Notes under the pieces: generated by a model
Told to the model about the DNA's origin: nothing
What the model saw: the letters and a program-made list of their open reading frames with translations, nothing else
Databases searched by the model: none
Shown: positions 16,308-24,978 of the stretch, in pieces
How positions within the stretch are numbered: the stretch's first letter is position 1
Layout of the letters: every line of letters begins with the position of its first letter
Source: G965216255 sp965216255
GTDB lineage: Bacteria; Bacteroidota; Rhodothermia; Rhodothermales; Bin80
DNA: 64,000 bases
Direction: 5' to 3'
Assembly (NCBI GenBank): GCA_965216255.1
Contig: OZ244148.1
Coordinates: 868,001 to 932,000, forward strand
Made by a program: the position numbers and the translations under genes

Positions 16308-16565
16308 CTACGCACCCTCCATTGCCTCTATGGACACCAGCGTTACGGCAATCCCCCACATGCGGGCGGACATGACGCCTTCCCGGACCCGAGCCTCAAA
16401 GTGGACGCGGAGTCCCTCTTGCTGAAAGGCCGCGTCAAGGCGCCCCGGATCATAGCGAGCCCCGTCGTCCGCACAAATACCGTAAAATTTGTCGGCTAGC
16501 TCCACGAAGGTGATGCTACCCGCGCCCCTGACCATTCCTTCTGTCTCCCGGTTGGCTGGCGGCAT
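16308..16565 (-). CDS. Small conserved hypothetical protein
   Basis: About 85 aa from the ATG at 16565. The frame is open further up, so a GTG at 16607 is also possible. It has the regular pattern GSITFVELADKFYGICADDG, Y-DP-LDAAFQQEGLRVHF and MWGIAVTLVSIEAM. This kind of small beta-rich module (FYGI-DDG, GLRVxF, WGxxVxIxxIE) is widespread in Bacteroidota proteins, often lipoproteins. No signal peptide or lipobox is visible here. It lies 64 bases after mnmA on the same strand. Function unknown. Confidence 0.6.
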   Translation of the reverse strand: MPPANRETEGMVRGAGSITFVELADKFYGICADDGARYDPGRLDAAFQQEGLRVHFEARVREGVMSARMWGIAVTLVSIEAMEGA

Positions 16566-16629
16566 GAGCGGTATGGTCTCTGGTGCGCCGCGCGGCGCCG
16601 TCGTCACAAGGTCCGCGAAGCCGTGCGGG

Positions 16630-17757
16630 CTACCTGCTGGTGGATGCAGACACCCCGTCCTCCACGTGGTGGATCCATCCGCCTGCCAGCACATCGGCAC
16701 CTTCATACAAGACCACCGACTGTCCCGGCGCGATGGCCCGTCGGCTTTCAACGAAGGAAACGGTGATTTCGTCGTCCAGGGTCTGGGACACCAAACAAGG
16801 AGCACCGGCGTCTCTGTAGCGAATCCTGCCCGTTGCAGGGCGCTCTTCCCGCATGGCGGGGTACTTGATCAGGTTTATGCCCCGAGCGGTGAGGGTCTGC
16901 TGCAAGAGCTCCTCCCGCGGGCCAATCGTGACGGTGTTGGTCGCAGGATCTATCGCCGTCACGTACACCGCGTGCCCAAGCGAGAGGTTCAGGCCATGCC
17001 GCTGCCCAATCGTGTAGAAGGGATAGCCGGCATGCCGGCCGACGACCGTGCCGTCGGAAAGCTCAAAACGCCCGCCTTCAACCCTGGCTTCCAGGCCATC
17101 CACGCGCTCGCGGAGAAACCGCCTGTAATCGTTGTCAGGTATAAAGCATATTTCGTAGGAGTCCGGCTTTGCGGCTACCCTGTCGAGCCCGAATTCTTCC
17201 GCCATGCGGCGGATTTCGGGCTTGGAATAGCTGCCCAGCGGGAATGTGGTGCGCGCCAGGTGTTCCTGCGGCAGGCCCCAGAGCGCATAGCTCTGGTCCT
17301 TATTGGCGTCCAGTCCGCAGGATAAAATATACCGGCCCGAGTCCCGGTCATGCCGCACGCACGCGTAATGCCCCGTCGCGATCCTCTCGCAGCCCAGATC
17401 ATCCGCGCGCTTCAGGAGTGCGGCCCACTTTATATGTGTGTTGCACAGCACACACGGATTTGGTGTCCTTCCGGAGATGTATTCCTGCGTAAATCGCTCA
17501 ATCACCCAGTCTCCAAACTCCTCCCGGATGTCTACCACGAAATGGGTAAACCCATACTTCAAGGCAACCGAGCGCGCATCATTCATGGAGTCGAGCGTGC
17601 AGCACCCGACCTCCTTTCCCGTAGGCCTTCCGCTGCCCGTATAGTCCCATGTCTTCATCGTAAGGCCTACGACCTCGTAACCCTGCCGGCTGAGCATGAC
17701 GGCCGCCACCGAGGAGTCAACCCCTCCGCTCATTGCTACAAGAATTCTGCCGTTCAT
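16630..17757 (-). CDS. mnmA: tRNA-specific 2-thiouridylase MnmA
   Basis: About 375 aa from MNGRILVAM (an ATG 9 bases upstream is also possible). The PP-loop ATP-binding motif SGGVDSS is near residue 10. The two catalytic cysteines are in TPNPCVLCN and SYEICFIP, and GYPFYTIGQRHGL marks the central domain. MnmA places sulfur on C2 of the wobble uridine of Lys, Glu and Gln tRNAs. It lies 49 bases downstream of the SDR gene on the same strand. Confidence 0.97.
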   Translation of the reverse strand: MNGRILVAMSGGVDSSVAAVMLSRQGYEVVGLTMKTWDYTGSGRPTGKEVGCCTLDSMNDARSVALKYGFTHFVVDIREEFGDWVIERFTQEYISGRTPNPCVLCNTHIKWAALLKRADDLGCERIATGHYACVRHDRDSGRYILSCGLDANKDQSYALWGLPQEHLARTTFPLGSYSKPEIRRMAEEFGLDRVAAKPDSYEICFIPDNDYRRFLRERVDGLEARVEGGRFELSDGTVVGRHAGYPFYTIGQRHGLNLSLGHAVYVTAIDPATNTVTIGPREELLQQTLTARGINLIKYPAMREERPATGRIRYRDAGAPCLVSQTLDDEITVSFVESRRAIAPGQSVVLYEGADVLAGGWIHHVEDGVSASTSR

Positions 17758-17805
17758 GCCATGCACAGTGTCGTGGCGCCGCCAGCTTCAAGGGCCCAAC
17801 CAATG

Positions 17806-18618
17806 CTAGAAAACATGTTTTGAGTATCCTCCGTCAACCGGGATGGCGGCACCCGTCACAAAAGCTGCCTGGCGGCTCGCCAGGAAGGTCACTACGGCCG
17901 CAAATTCCTCCGGCGTGGCGATGCGGCGCAGCGCGGCACTCCTGGCCCAGCCAGCCTCGATCTCCTGGGCGGTCTTGCCGGTTCTGGCCATCAGGTCATC
18001 CACAAGGTGCCGCAACCGCTCCGTACGCGTGAAGCCCGGAAGCACCGTATTGACCGTAATACCCAGGGGGCCTACTTCCTCGGACAGGGTTTTGGCGAAG
18101 CCCTGGACACCTGCCCTGGCCGTATTGGAAAGGTACAACGTGCCAATGGGCTGCTTGGCCGCAATGGATGTTACCATGATGATGCGCGCAAGGCCGTCCT
18201 GCGACGACGCCCGCTTCAACTGCGGCAGCGCGTGCCGGCATAGATTGATTGTGCTGACAAGATTGAGTTCCAGTCCCGCCCGCCACGCCGAGGCATCAAA
18301 GTCGTCCACCATGCCCGTGGGAGGCCCTCCCGCATTGGTCACCAGAATGTGAAGTGCACCGAATGCACTGGCAACCTCTGATAACGCCGCGGCGATCTGC
18401 TCCTCTTTTGTGACGTCACACGCATAGGCAAGCACATTTTTCTGGGCAACGCCTGCCTGCCCGGCAACAAGCTGCGCAGCCGCCTCGATTCGTCCGCTGT
18501 CACGTGAGCAAATGGCTACGCGGCAACCTTCCCGGGCCATGGCCACGGCGGCCGCGAAGCCGAGACCGCTACTGGCTCCAGCTACAAACGCCACCTTGTC
18601 TTCAAGGCCTAAATCCAT
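17806..18618 (-). CDS. SDR-family oxidoreductase, non-canonical active site
   Basis: The protein is 270 aa with a Rossmann glycine motif GASSGLG (14-20), the NAG motif in VTNAGGPP and a C-terminal FVTGAAIPVDGGYS typical of FabG-like SDRs. At the place of the catalytic YxxxK it has LYLSNTARAGVQG, so the Lys and probably the Tyr position are substituted. This LxLSN variant is seen in a recurrent SDR subgroup. The substrate is unknown. The gene precedes mnmA. Confidence 0.85.
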   Translation of the reverse strand: MDLGLEDKVAFVAGASSGLGFAAAVAMAREGCRVAICSRDSGRIEAAAQLVAGQAGVAQKNVLAYACDVTKEEQIAAALSEVASAFGALHILVTNAGGPPTGMVDDFDASAWRAGLELNLVSTINLCRHALPQLKRASSQDGLARIIMVTSIAAKQPIGTLYLSNTARAGVQGFAKTLSEEVGPLGITVNTVLPGFTRTERLRHLVDDLMARTGKTAQEIEAGWARSAALRRIATPEEFAAVVTFLASRQAAFVTGAAIPVDGGYSKHVF

Positions 18619-18781
18619 CCGTCCAATGTCTTGGCCTAACTCGCTGCCGGCACTTCCAGGGTGCTACCGGGCAGCACCAGTCCGCGTACCCGAAGCACAG
18701 CAGACAAAATTGTGCTTGCATTATCCTCTCGCATAACGCATGTTCCCTTTGTTAGAGCAGACCACATCTACCAACAAAGAG

Positions 18782-19180
18782 ATGCCACACGCTAACACGG
18801 TGAACCGCTCTGTTGTGCGGACCAAGCAAGCGCCGGCCGCAATCGGCCCCTACAGCCAAGGCATTCTGGTAGAGCCTACCCTCTTCTGCTCTGGGCAGAT
18901 CGCTCTTGAGCCCAAATCAGCGTGCCTGATCTCCGGAGGCATCACAGAGGAGACCGAGCAGGTGCTGGAAAACATCAGCGCCATTTTGGGTGCCGCGGGC
19001 ATGGACTTTGCCCACATCGTGCAGTGCCGGGTATACCTTACCAGTATGGACGATTTCGCCCAGTTCAACGACGTATATGCCCGCTATTTCAGCAACGCGC
19101 CGCCGGCTCGCGAGACCATCCAGGTAAGTGGGCTACCCCGCGGTGCGCGGGTAGAGATATCCTGCACTGCCGTGCGTTAG
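18782..19180 (+). CDS. ridA: RidA-family enamine/imine deaminase
   Basis: About 132 aa from MPHANTVNRSVVRTKQ (an in-frame ATG at 18740 adds 14 residues). It contains the family's PAAIGPYSQGI start, QVLENISAILGAAG helix, VYLTSMDDFAQFNDVY, and the substrate-binding Arg in LPRGARVEISCTA. RidA proteins hydrolyse reactive enamines formed by PLP enzymes. The gene converges on apt, and their stop codons overlap at 19177-19180. Confidence 0.95.
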   Translation: MPHANTVNRSVVRTKQAPAAIGPYSQGILVEPTLFCSGQIALEPKSACLISGGITEETEQVLENISAILGAAGMDFAHIVQCRVYLTSMDDFAQFNDVYARYFSNAPPARETIQVSGLPRGARVEISCTAVR

Positions 19181-19704
19181 GCTGCCAGCACGGCATGGAC
19201 GGGCACACCGCTGGGCAGTCGGCGGCGCCCGGCCAGAGACGTGATTTCCAGCAAGAAGGACAAACCCACGACCTGGGCACCGCTACGCCCGACAAGTTCG
19301 CAGCTTGCTGCCGCCGTCCCGCCTGTTGCAAGTACGTCGTCGTGTATGAGAACACGATCCGCAGGAGTAAGGGCATCCGTATGCATTTCCATGGTGTCGG
19401 AGCCGTACTCCAGGGCGTAGGTCACACTGAAGGTATCAAAGGGAAGTTTGCCCTCTTTGCGCAAGGGAATAAATCCCGCTCCCAGGCAACGCGCCAACGC
19501 CCCGCCTAGCATGAATCCCCGGGCCTCGATCCCCACGACCCTGGTTACGCGGCCATGTGCCCAGGGTGCTTGCAGCGCCAACATGGCCGTCTCCAGGCGA
19601 AGTGGATCCCTCAGGATGGGTGTAATGTCCTGAAACAGGATTCCCGGCTTTGGGAAATCCGATACCGTCCGCAGGCTCTGCGCCAACTCCTTTAACGGGT
19701 CCAT
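19177..19704 (-). CDS. apt: Adenine phosphoribosyltransferase
   Basis: The protein is 175 aa, normal for Apt. It has FPKPGILFQDITPIL near the start, VVGIEARGFMLG in the middle, KEGKLPF, and the PRPP-binding loop VLIHDDVLATGGTAAA. It salvages adenine to AMP using PRPP. It converges on ridA with a 4-base overlap and probably stands apart from the coiled-coil genes upstream of it. Confidence 0.96.
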   Translation of the reverse strand: MDPLKELAQSLRTVSDFPKPGILFQDITPILRDPLRLETAMLALQAPWAHGRVTRVVGIEARGFMLGGALARCLGAGFIPLRKEGKLPFDTFSVTYALEYGSDTMEMHTDALTPADRVLIHDDVLATGGTAAASCELVGRSGAQVVGLSFLLEITSLAGRRRLPSGVPVHAVLAA

Positions 19705-19741
19705 GTACTTGCTGTACTGATGGGCACCGAAATATAGCGCC

Positions 19742-20359
19742 TTACCAGTCGTACTTCGACTCTACCCCAAGGAGCTCGTTCAGACGACGCCGTATAATCT
19801 CTTCCCGGAGCTGCTGGCGTTCGCTGTGCACGCGCTCTGCCTCCACCAATTCTTCCCGCAATTCGGCAATCCTTTCTTCCTCTAGTTGTTGCTTGAGTGC
19901 GAATATTTCGTCCAGCTTGTCACGCAGGTCAGATTCCAAACGCTCCTTCTTGTCGCCGTCGGCGCGGCGTGCCGCCTGAGAAAGGGACCGTGCTTCACTC
20001 TCAAGTTTGGCCAGTCCGGAGCGCCGCAAAGCGTCGGCCTGCCCTTTCATCGCCAAGTGCTCGACGTCAAAGACCAGTTCATCGACCAGTTCCCGACCAA
20101 AGTCGTAACGCCCGGTGCCCTTCAGTCGGCGGCGTTTGATCGAGCCATCATCAATTTCTTCCAACCAATAACTCAGCTTGCCATCCTTGTCCACTTCGGT
20201 AATTACATGGACGCGGTCACCATCTTCTGCCAGAACCACCACCGTCTTCTCCGAGGATTTCACCACCAACGTGTCGGCAGGCTCCTCCTGTGCAGCCGCT
20301 GGTGACGCGGCCAAGAAAGCCGGTACTGCAATGCATAGAAACGTGTGCTTTAACTTCAT
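19742..20359 (-). CDS. Secreted coiled-coil protein, unknown, last gene of ECF operon
   Basis: The protein is 205 aa with a signal peptide (about 1-23, ending AAAQEEP). Residues 30-80 are beta-like (TVVVLAEDGDRVHVI). From about 110 to 200 it is a highly charged coiled coil rich in Glu, Arg and Leu (LKQQLEEERIAELREELVEAERVH). No family is recognised. It lies 12 bases after another secreted coiled-coil gene in the sigma / anti-sigma operon, so a periplasmic role in envelope stress sensing or scaffolding is plausible but inferred. Confidence 0.72.
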   Translation of the reverse strand: MKLKHTFLCIAVPAFLAASPAAAQEEPADTLVVKSSEKTVVVLAEDGDRVHVITEVDKDGKLSYWLEEIDDGSIKRRRLKGTGRYDFGRELVDELVFDVEHLAMKGQADALRRSGLAKLESEARSLSQAARRADGDKKERLESDLRDKLDEIFALKQQLEEERIAELREELVEAERVHSERQQLREEIIRRRLNELLGVESKYDW

Positions 20360-20371
20360 GGGTGTGTCGCG

Positions 20372-21223
20372 CTATTGTGATTCAGACAGTATCTGGCGAA
20401 GACGAGCCTCAATGATTCGTTCCCGCTGCTGTTCCCGCTGGCCCATGCGCAGGCGCAGGGCACTGAGTTCATCCTCAAGTTGGGCAACTTCGCGCCGCCG
20501 GTTCTCCTGGATCAATCTAAAGCTTTGCTCCAGCAGCGCCCGCAACTGCTGTAGCCGCATGTTTCTTTCATCCCCCTCCTGAAGGCTCCTTATTTCAAAG
20601 GCAAGCTGTATGGTCTCCTGCTCAGCATCTGATTCTTCGATAAGGCGCACATAAAGCTCACGATTGCCTGCCTGCACATCCTGGAAATAGCGCTCAACCA
20701 TCGCCGAGTAGCGTTGCTGTGCCTCCTGGAAGGCTGCCTGCCATACGGCCATGGCTTCCTGCCATTCCTGCATGGATGCCTCTTGCAACTCAGCAACTTC
20801 GAAGGGCGACGCCGGATCTCCGCCCTGAACACTGGCAATTTCCTGGCGAATACCGGCGATCCGTTCATCCAATTTGACACGCTGCTCTTGCAACTTCGCG
20901 CTCTGCCTCTCGAGCTTGGCATGGTGTTTTTCTAGCTCGGTATCGTTGGCAGGCCTAAAGCGCTGATTCGTAACGACGAAGAGCCTGCCGTTTTGCCCAA
21001 AATAGCCGACACCCCCGTCGGCGATGCTGATATCCACGCTTATATCATGCACGTCCAACCCTACCGGCCATTGCTCTTTGGGCAATACGTCCCCGTTTAC
21101 GCGAACCACACCATTGCGTATAACCAGCCTTGTGCGCTGTGCCTCCACGGACGGTGGCGCAGAGCACAACACGCATATTACTACCCAAAACACGCGCCAA
21201 GTAATTCGTCGCTGACTATTCAT
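20372..21223 (-). CDS. Secreted coiled-coil protein, unknown, in ECF operon
   Basis: The protein is 283 aa with a signal peptide (about 1-29, ending SVEAQ), a small beta segment with LVIRNGVVRVNGDVLPKEQWP, then a long coiled coil from about 95 to 280 (KLERQSAKLQEQRVKLDERIAGIRQEI; LEDELSALRLRMGQREQQRE). It starts 2 bases after the anti-sigma gene stop and 12 bases before the next gene, which indicates one operon. It shares the C-terminal REEIIRRRLNELL-like ending (RERIIEARLRQIL) with the following protein, so the two may be paralogues or partners. Confidence 0.72.
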   Translation of the reverse strand: MNSQRRITWRVFWVVICVLCSAPPSVEAQRTRLVIRNGVVRVNGDVLPKEQWPVGLDVHDISVDISIADGGVGYFGQNGRLFVVTNQRFRPANDTELEKHHAKLERQSAKLQEQRVKLDERIAGIRQEIASVQGGDPASPFEVAELQEASMQEWQEAMAVWQAAFQEAQQRYSAMVERYFQDVQAGNRELYVRLIEESDAEQETIQLAFEIRSLQEGDERNMRLQQLRALLEQSFRLIQENRRREVAQLEDELSALRLRMGQREQQRERIIEARLRQILSESQ

Positions 21224-21224
21224 A

Positions 21225-21731
21225 TTACCTTGAGCTTGCCGTTTCTAAGCCGTCCCTGGTGCTGGCAGCCGACAGGGAATCAAGAGACAGGACATCCTTG
21301 TCGTCCCATAGCGCAACATCGCTGCGCGCACTCAAGGCACTGATACGGCTGTGAATGTCGATTAGACTACTCGCCTCATCCCATGACAGATCTTCCTGTA
21401 TCGCACTGTCAGTAAGTTGCTGTTGCTGTTCGGATTCATGTAGGACCTTGAGTACGATCACGCTGATAGTCACAGCCGCAGCCATTGCCGCAGCGTAGGT
21501 GGCTATGCGGCGCACCTTGCGGCGAGGCCGCCGGGAAGCCATGCGCGCAATGCGGTCCACAACGCGCACATCCGGCTTGGTGACAGGCCGGAGTCGCTCC
21601 AGCATACGCTTCGTTTCTCCGAGGGCAAGGTACTCGGCCTTGGTTTGCTCGTCCTCGAGAATACACTCAAGCTCGTCCGCACTGAGGATTTCACCATAGA
21701 GGTGCTGTATAAGCCGTAACCGCTTGTCCAT
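21225..21731 (-). CDS. Probable anti-sigma factor, single membrane helix
   Basis: The protein is 168 aa. A cytoplasmic N-terminal part (about 1-75) ends in a basic stretch RRPRRKVRRIATYA, then one membrane helix (about 80-98, AAAMAAAVTISVIVLKVL) and an extracytoplasmic tail of about 70 residues. It lies 14 bases after the ECF sigma gene, the usual layout for a sigma / anti-sigma pair. The N-terminus does not show a clear ZAS zinc motif. The role is inferred mainly from topology and position. Confidence 0.7.
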   Translation of the reverse strand: MDKRLRLIQHLYGEILSADELECILEDEQTKAEYLALGETKRMLERLRPVTKPDVRVVDRIARMASRRPRRKVRRIATYAAAMAAAVTISVIVLKVLHESEQQQQLTDSAIQEDLSWDEASSLIDIHSRISALSARSDVALWDDKDVLSLDSLSAASTRDGLETASSR

Positions 21732-21745
21732 ATTGCGCTGGTTTG

Positions 21746-22357
21746 TTATAGCAGGGCCGCCATTTCAGCGGGTCTCTTTTTTTTTACATCCGACCGGAGA
21801 TTCGTCATCCGTCGCAGGTTTAACAGCGCGTAGCGCATGCGCCCAAGTGCCGTATTTATCGACACGTCGGTAAGTTCGGCAATTTCACGAAACGTCAACT
21901 CTGAGTCCTGCCTGAGGAGCAGCACTTCACGCTGCTCCGTGGGCAATCGATCAATGCACTGAGTCAGCCAAACCCTCCGCTCTTTGGCAGCAAGGACTTC
22001 ATCCGGGGCCGGTGCATCCGTGCTTAGCCTGTCCCAGAAACCGTCCGAACCGGCAACATCGTGCCATTTGCTGCGGCTTCGAAAATGGTCCAGCGTTGCA
22101 TTGCGTGCAATCCGCATGACCCAGGCCAGGAAGCGGCCCTGCTGCGCGTACGAGCCGCGCCTCCGCTGCAGGGCATCCAGGACGCGCACGAACGTGTCCT
22201 GAAACAGGTCATCGGCCAGATCACGGTCCCGCACCATACCCAGAAGGTAGCCGTATACGGGTTCCTGGTGCCGCTCCACAAGCCGCCGAAATGCTGCGTG
22301 GTCGCCCCGGTCAAGGTACTGCTGCACAAGTTGATCGTCCGGAGGCTGCATAGCCAT
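21746..22357 (-). CDS. ECF-type RNA polymerase sigma factor
   Basis: About 203 aa from MAMQPPDDQLVQQY. Region 2 shows HQEPVYGYLLGMVRDRDLADDLFQDTFVRVL and the WVMRIARNATLDHFRS core-binding/-10 recognition part. Region 4 shows LPTEQREVLLLRQDSELTFREIAELTDVSINTALGRMRYAL with its helix-turn-helix. It heads an operon with an anti-sigma factor and two secreted coiled-coil proteins. ECF sigma factors often drive their own operons. The upstream region here begins with a MITE at 22411, so the promoter must lie in a short 50-base space or within the MITE. Confidence 0.93.
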   Translation of the reverse strand: MAMQPPDDQLVQQYLDRGDHAAFRRLVERHQEPVYGYLLGMVRDRDLADDLFQDTFVRVLDALQRRRGSYAQQGRFLAWVMRIARNATLDHFRSRSKWHDVAGSDGFWDRLSTDAPAPDEVLAAKERRVWLTQCIDRLPTEQREVLLLRQDSELTFREIAELTDVSINTALGRMRYALLNLRRMTNLRSDVKKKRPAEMAALL

Positions 22358-22410
22358 AGCTTGGCAATTTGGGAGCGGAAGAAGAACGCTTGGACCCATG
22401 AATTATTGTC

Positions 22411-22598
22411 TAGGAGCCTGTCGGACTATATGAAAACTGAATTAAATCAATCGTGACTAAGGGCTTTTTCAGTCCTAAAGGAGCTGATATTGGCTCGGAA
22501 AGTCCTTCTACAGGGTGATTCAGGATGCTTGGTAGTCTGGATTCCGGCAATACGGGCTCAATTCAGCCCCACATCTGTGAAAGCCCGACAGGCTCCTA
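22411..22598. mobile_element. MITE-like element
   Basis: The 188-bp noncoding unit is bounded by inverted repeats TAGGAGCCTGTCGG (22411-22424) and its complement ending at 22598. They match over 14 bases, then after one mismatch two more. A palindromic CTAG occurs at both borders (22410-22413 and 22596-22599) and may be the target duplication, as in IS5-type elements. No coding frame is inside. It sits immediately upstream of the ECF sigma operon and 12 bases before the target duplication of the IS1595-type transposon. Confidence 0.65.
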
Positions 22599-22610
22599 GA
22601 GCCGGTCATA

Positions 22611-22618
22611 CTAGCAAG
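22611..22618. repeat. Target-site duplication CTAGCAAG, left copy
   Basis: This 8-bp sequence is identical to 26822-26829. The two copies sit exactly outside the inverted repeats of the IS1595-type transposon. Eight bases is the known duplication length for this family. Confidence 0.85.
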
Positions 22619-22700
22619 GGGAATTATAAAGAATAGTGAACCATGCATGTGATCATGCTGTATCAAGTACCCGATCAAACGGACAGGATCATGCCGAAAG

Positions 22701-23638
22701 ATGAACGTTGGAACTGCACCGGGCCGATACAGCCGTGAGGGTATCACGCTGATTCAACTCGCGCAGAAATTTCCAAGCGAAGAGGCCGCGCAAAAGTGGT
22801 TTGAGTTGGTAATGTGGCCGGACGGCCCTACGTGTCCGCGCTGCGACGGACAGAACGTCTATGAGGGTACGCACAAGACGATGCCGTATCGTTGCCGCCC
22901 ATGCAAGCGGTTCTTCAGCGTCCGCATCGGAACGCTGTTGGCCGCTTCTAACGTGCCCTTGTTGAAATGGGTATACGCCGTCTACATCGAAATGACGAGC
23001 CTGAAAGGCGTATCCAGCATGAAGTTGCACCGCGAACCTAGGTGTAAGCCAACCGACGGCGTGGTTCATGTTACAACGCATCCGCGAAGCGTTCCGGTTG
23101 GACGAACTACCAAAGTTTGAGGGCCCGATTGAAGTGTACGAGTCTTATTTCGGTGGACTTGAGCGCAACAAGCACGCGCACAAGAGAGCCAATCTGGGAC
23201 GTGGGACAGTAGGCAAAACAGCCGTAGTAGGCGCTCGTGACCGCGCCACCGGCAACGTAGCGGCCAAGGTAGTGCAGCAAACGGACGGGTCTACGCTCAA
23301 GGGATTCGTGAGCGACGCTACCGCTGACGGCGCGAAGGTCTACACGGACGATGCACGTGCCTGCAAGGGGACTGCCTAACCACGAATCAGTAAAGTACTC
23401 CGTATCCGAGTACGTCAACGGACAGGCTCACACAAACGGCGTGGAATCGTTCTGGGCCGTCCTGAAACGTGCTTATCATGGCGTGTATCACCAACTATCG
23501 CCTAAGCACCTGCAGCGCTATGTGAACCAGTTCGCCGGTAAGCACAACGTTCGGCACATGGACACCATCGACCAGATGGGACATGTGGCGGCGGCTATGG
23601 TCGACAAGCGGTTGTTGTGGCGCGAATTGACGGCGTAG
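22701..23638 (+). pseudogene. IS1595-family transposase, two frameshifts and a lost catalytic Asp
   Basis: The three overlapping frames join into one protein. The N-terminal piece has the zinc ribbon CPRCDGQNVYEG then YRCRPCKRFFSVRIGTLL. One extra base near 23035 shifts into the piece starting FMLQRIREAFRLDELP, and an extra G near 23370 shifts into HESVKYSVSEYVNGQAHTNGVESFWAVLKRAYHG. The DDE region, normally VDETYFGG, reads VYESYFGG because GAC became TAC at 23137-23139. The catalytic Glu in NGVESFW is still present. It is not functional. Confidence 0.9.
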
Positions 23639-23922
23639 ACGGATGCCGTTACGCAAGGAGGTTTTGTCAAGTGTCTCGTATACGGGAAAGTTGCAACCGC
23701 AATCCCGTATATTCACGTAACCAACCGCAACAAAGGTTGTTTGAGGCTATGTCCCGATCGGATGATCTCTAGGCTGGAATCAAGACGCGGTTCATGGAGC
23801 CACGTAAAGGGCGCGGCGCGACGTGCGTAGATGATGGCATTGACTCGGATGTGACGAAGTCGTGAACTCTGATTCGTTCGCACGCCCCGTCATCGGAACT
23901 CTAGCAGCTGATTGCTGATTCC

Positions 23923-24255
23923 GTGGACGTTAGCTACTCCAATAACGACATTCGCCGGTTAGTATGTAGCGAGAGTCTCTTGAAGAAGGACTTCAATGTC
24001 CAAGTTGCCAAGAAGGTGGTGAGGTATGTAGCCATGCTGAAATCAGCACAGAGCTTGTCAGACCTTTCGCGCCAAGGCCGTTTCCATAAGCTCAATCATG
24101 ATCTGAAAGACATGTTTTCGTTGAGTGTTGGGGGTGGGGTCCGTTTGATCTTCGAGCCAGACCACGATCCAATACCACGATAGCCTGACGGAGGGATTGA
24201 CCGCAAGAGCGTAACGCGTGCTAGGATCGTGAAGACAGGCGACTACCATGATTGA
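23923..24255 (+). pseudogene. higB: HigB-like toxin with in-frame amber codon
   Basis: From a GTG at 23923 the frame encodes an 86-residue RelE/HigB-type fragment. It has the typical LKSAQSLSDLSRQGRFHKLNHDLKDMFSLSV and VRLIFEPDHD regions. A TAG at 24181-24183 interrupts it. After that codon the same frame continues with PDGGIDRKSVTRARIV-TGDYHD and a TGA at 24253, exactly the usual HigB C-terminus. The full toxin would be 110 aa and overlap the antitoxin start by 8 bases. HigB toxins cleave mRNA on the ribosome. The truncated protein lacks the C-terminal catalytic part and is probably inactive. Confidence 0.82.
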
Positions 24256-24883
24256 GCTGCCATTCATAGCTGACTGGGCCGTGCGTCCTGGGGAAGTGTT
24301 GGAACTAATCATGGAAGACGACGGCCTAACGATTCAGCAAGTGGCTGACTCAATGGACGTTAGCGATTCCGTTGTCGAACATTTGATATCGTCCGAAGAA
24401 GCGATCGTGGATCCGCCGTTAGCTGACAAGTTAGAGGTAGCAACAGGGTTCCCATCCCAATGTTGGATCAATCTTGAAAACCAGTATAGAATCGACGCAG
24501 CCAGACTAGTTTCCAAGAGAATTGGGCTCTTTGACAACTTGGATTCATTTGTTCAAGCGGAAGGGAAATCAGCTGAATTCTTTAAGAGGGCCGCCATTGG
24601 AAGTCTAAAGCTACATGGGGACAATGATCGTGTTCGCATGGCCGAGATATTAGCTAATGTGAAGGAGTACGTAATAATGATGGAAATCCGCGACGACAAT
24701 TTGCACGTCGAGATCAGGTTCGGGCGATTCGGTGAGGCGTATGTGATTATGGGGCCAACGGTCGCTAAGCATGTAATGTCCATGACTCCTAAGAGAACCG
24801 AGAGAAAGCCAAAGACTAAGCCCGTAGACTTAACGCCAGCAATTATGGAAGCTGAGACAACCTACGCGTTTGTTTCGGTCTAG
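24248..24883 (+). CDS. higA: HigA-like antitoxin with long C-terminal extension
   Basis: The protein is 211 aa. The first about 95 residues are a HigA-type Xre domain (DWAVRPGEVLELIMEDDGLTIQQVAD, helix-turn-helix about 26-47, then LADKLEVATGFPSQCWINLENQY). HigA proteins are usually near 100 aa. Here about 115 further residues follow (LANVKEYVIMMEIRDDN and a basic tail), with no family recognised. It overlaps the disrupted toxin gene. It should still bind its own promoter and may now act only as a regulator. Confidence 0.82.
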   Translation: MIELPFIADWAVRPGEVLELIMEDDGLTIQQVADSMDVSDSVVEHLISSEEAIVDPPLADKLEVATGFPSQCWINLENQYRIDAARLVSKRIGLFDNLDSFVQAEGKSAEFFKRAAIGSLKLHGDNDRVRMAEILANVKEYVIMMEIRDDNLHVEIRFGRFGEAYVIMGPTVAKHVMSMTPKRTERKPKTKPVDLTPAIMEAETTYAFVSV

Positions 24884-24978
24884 CCCGTTAGGACTGTCGA
24901 GGCGCGGCACGTACAAGACCGGATGAGGCTATTTGTCTCTCGATGGCGTTACCCGTCCACTCAGCGTATTCTATCCTA

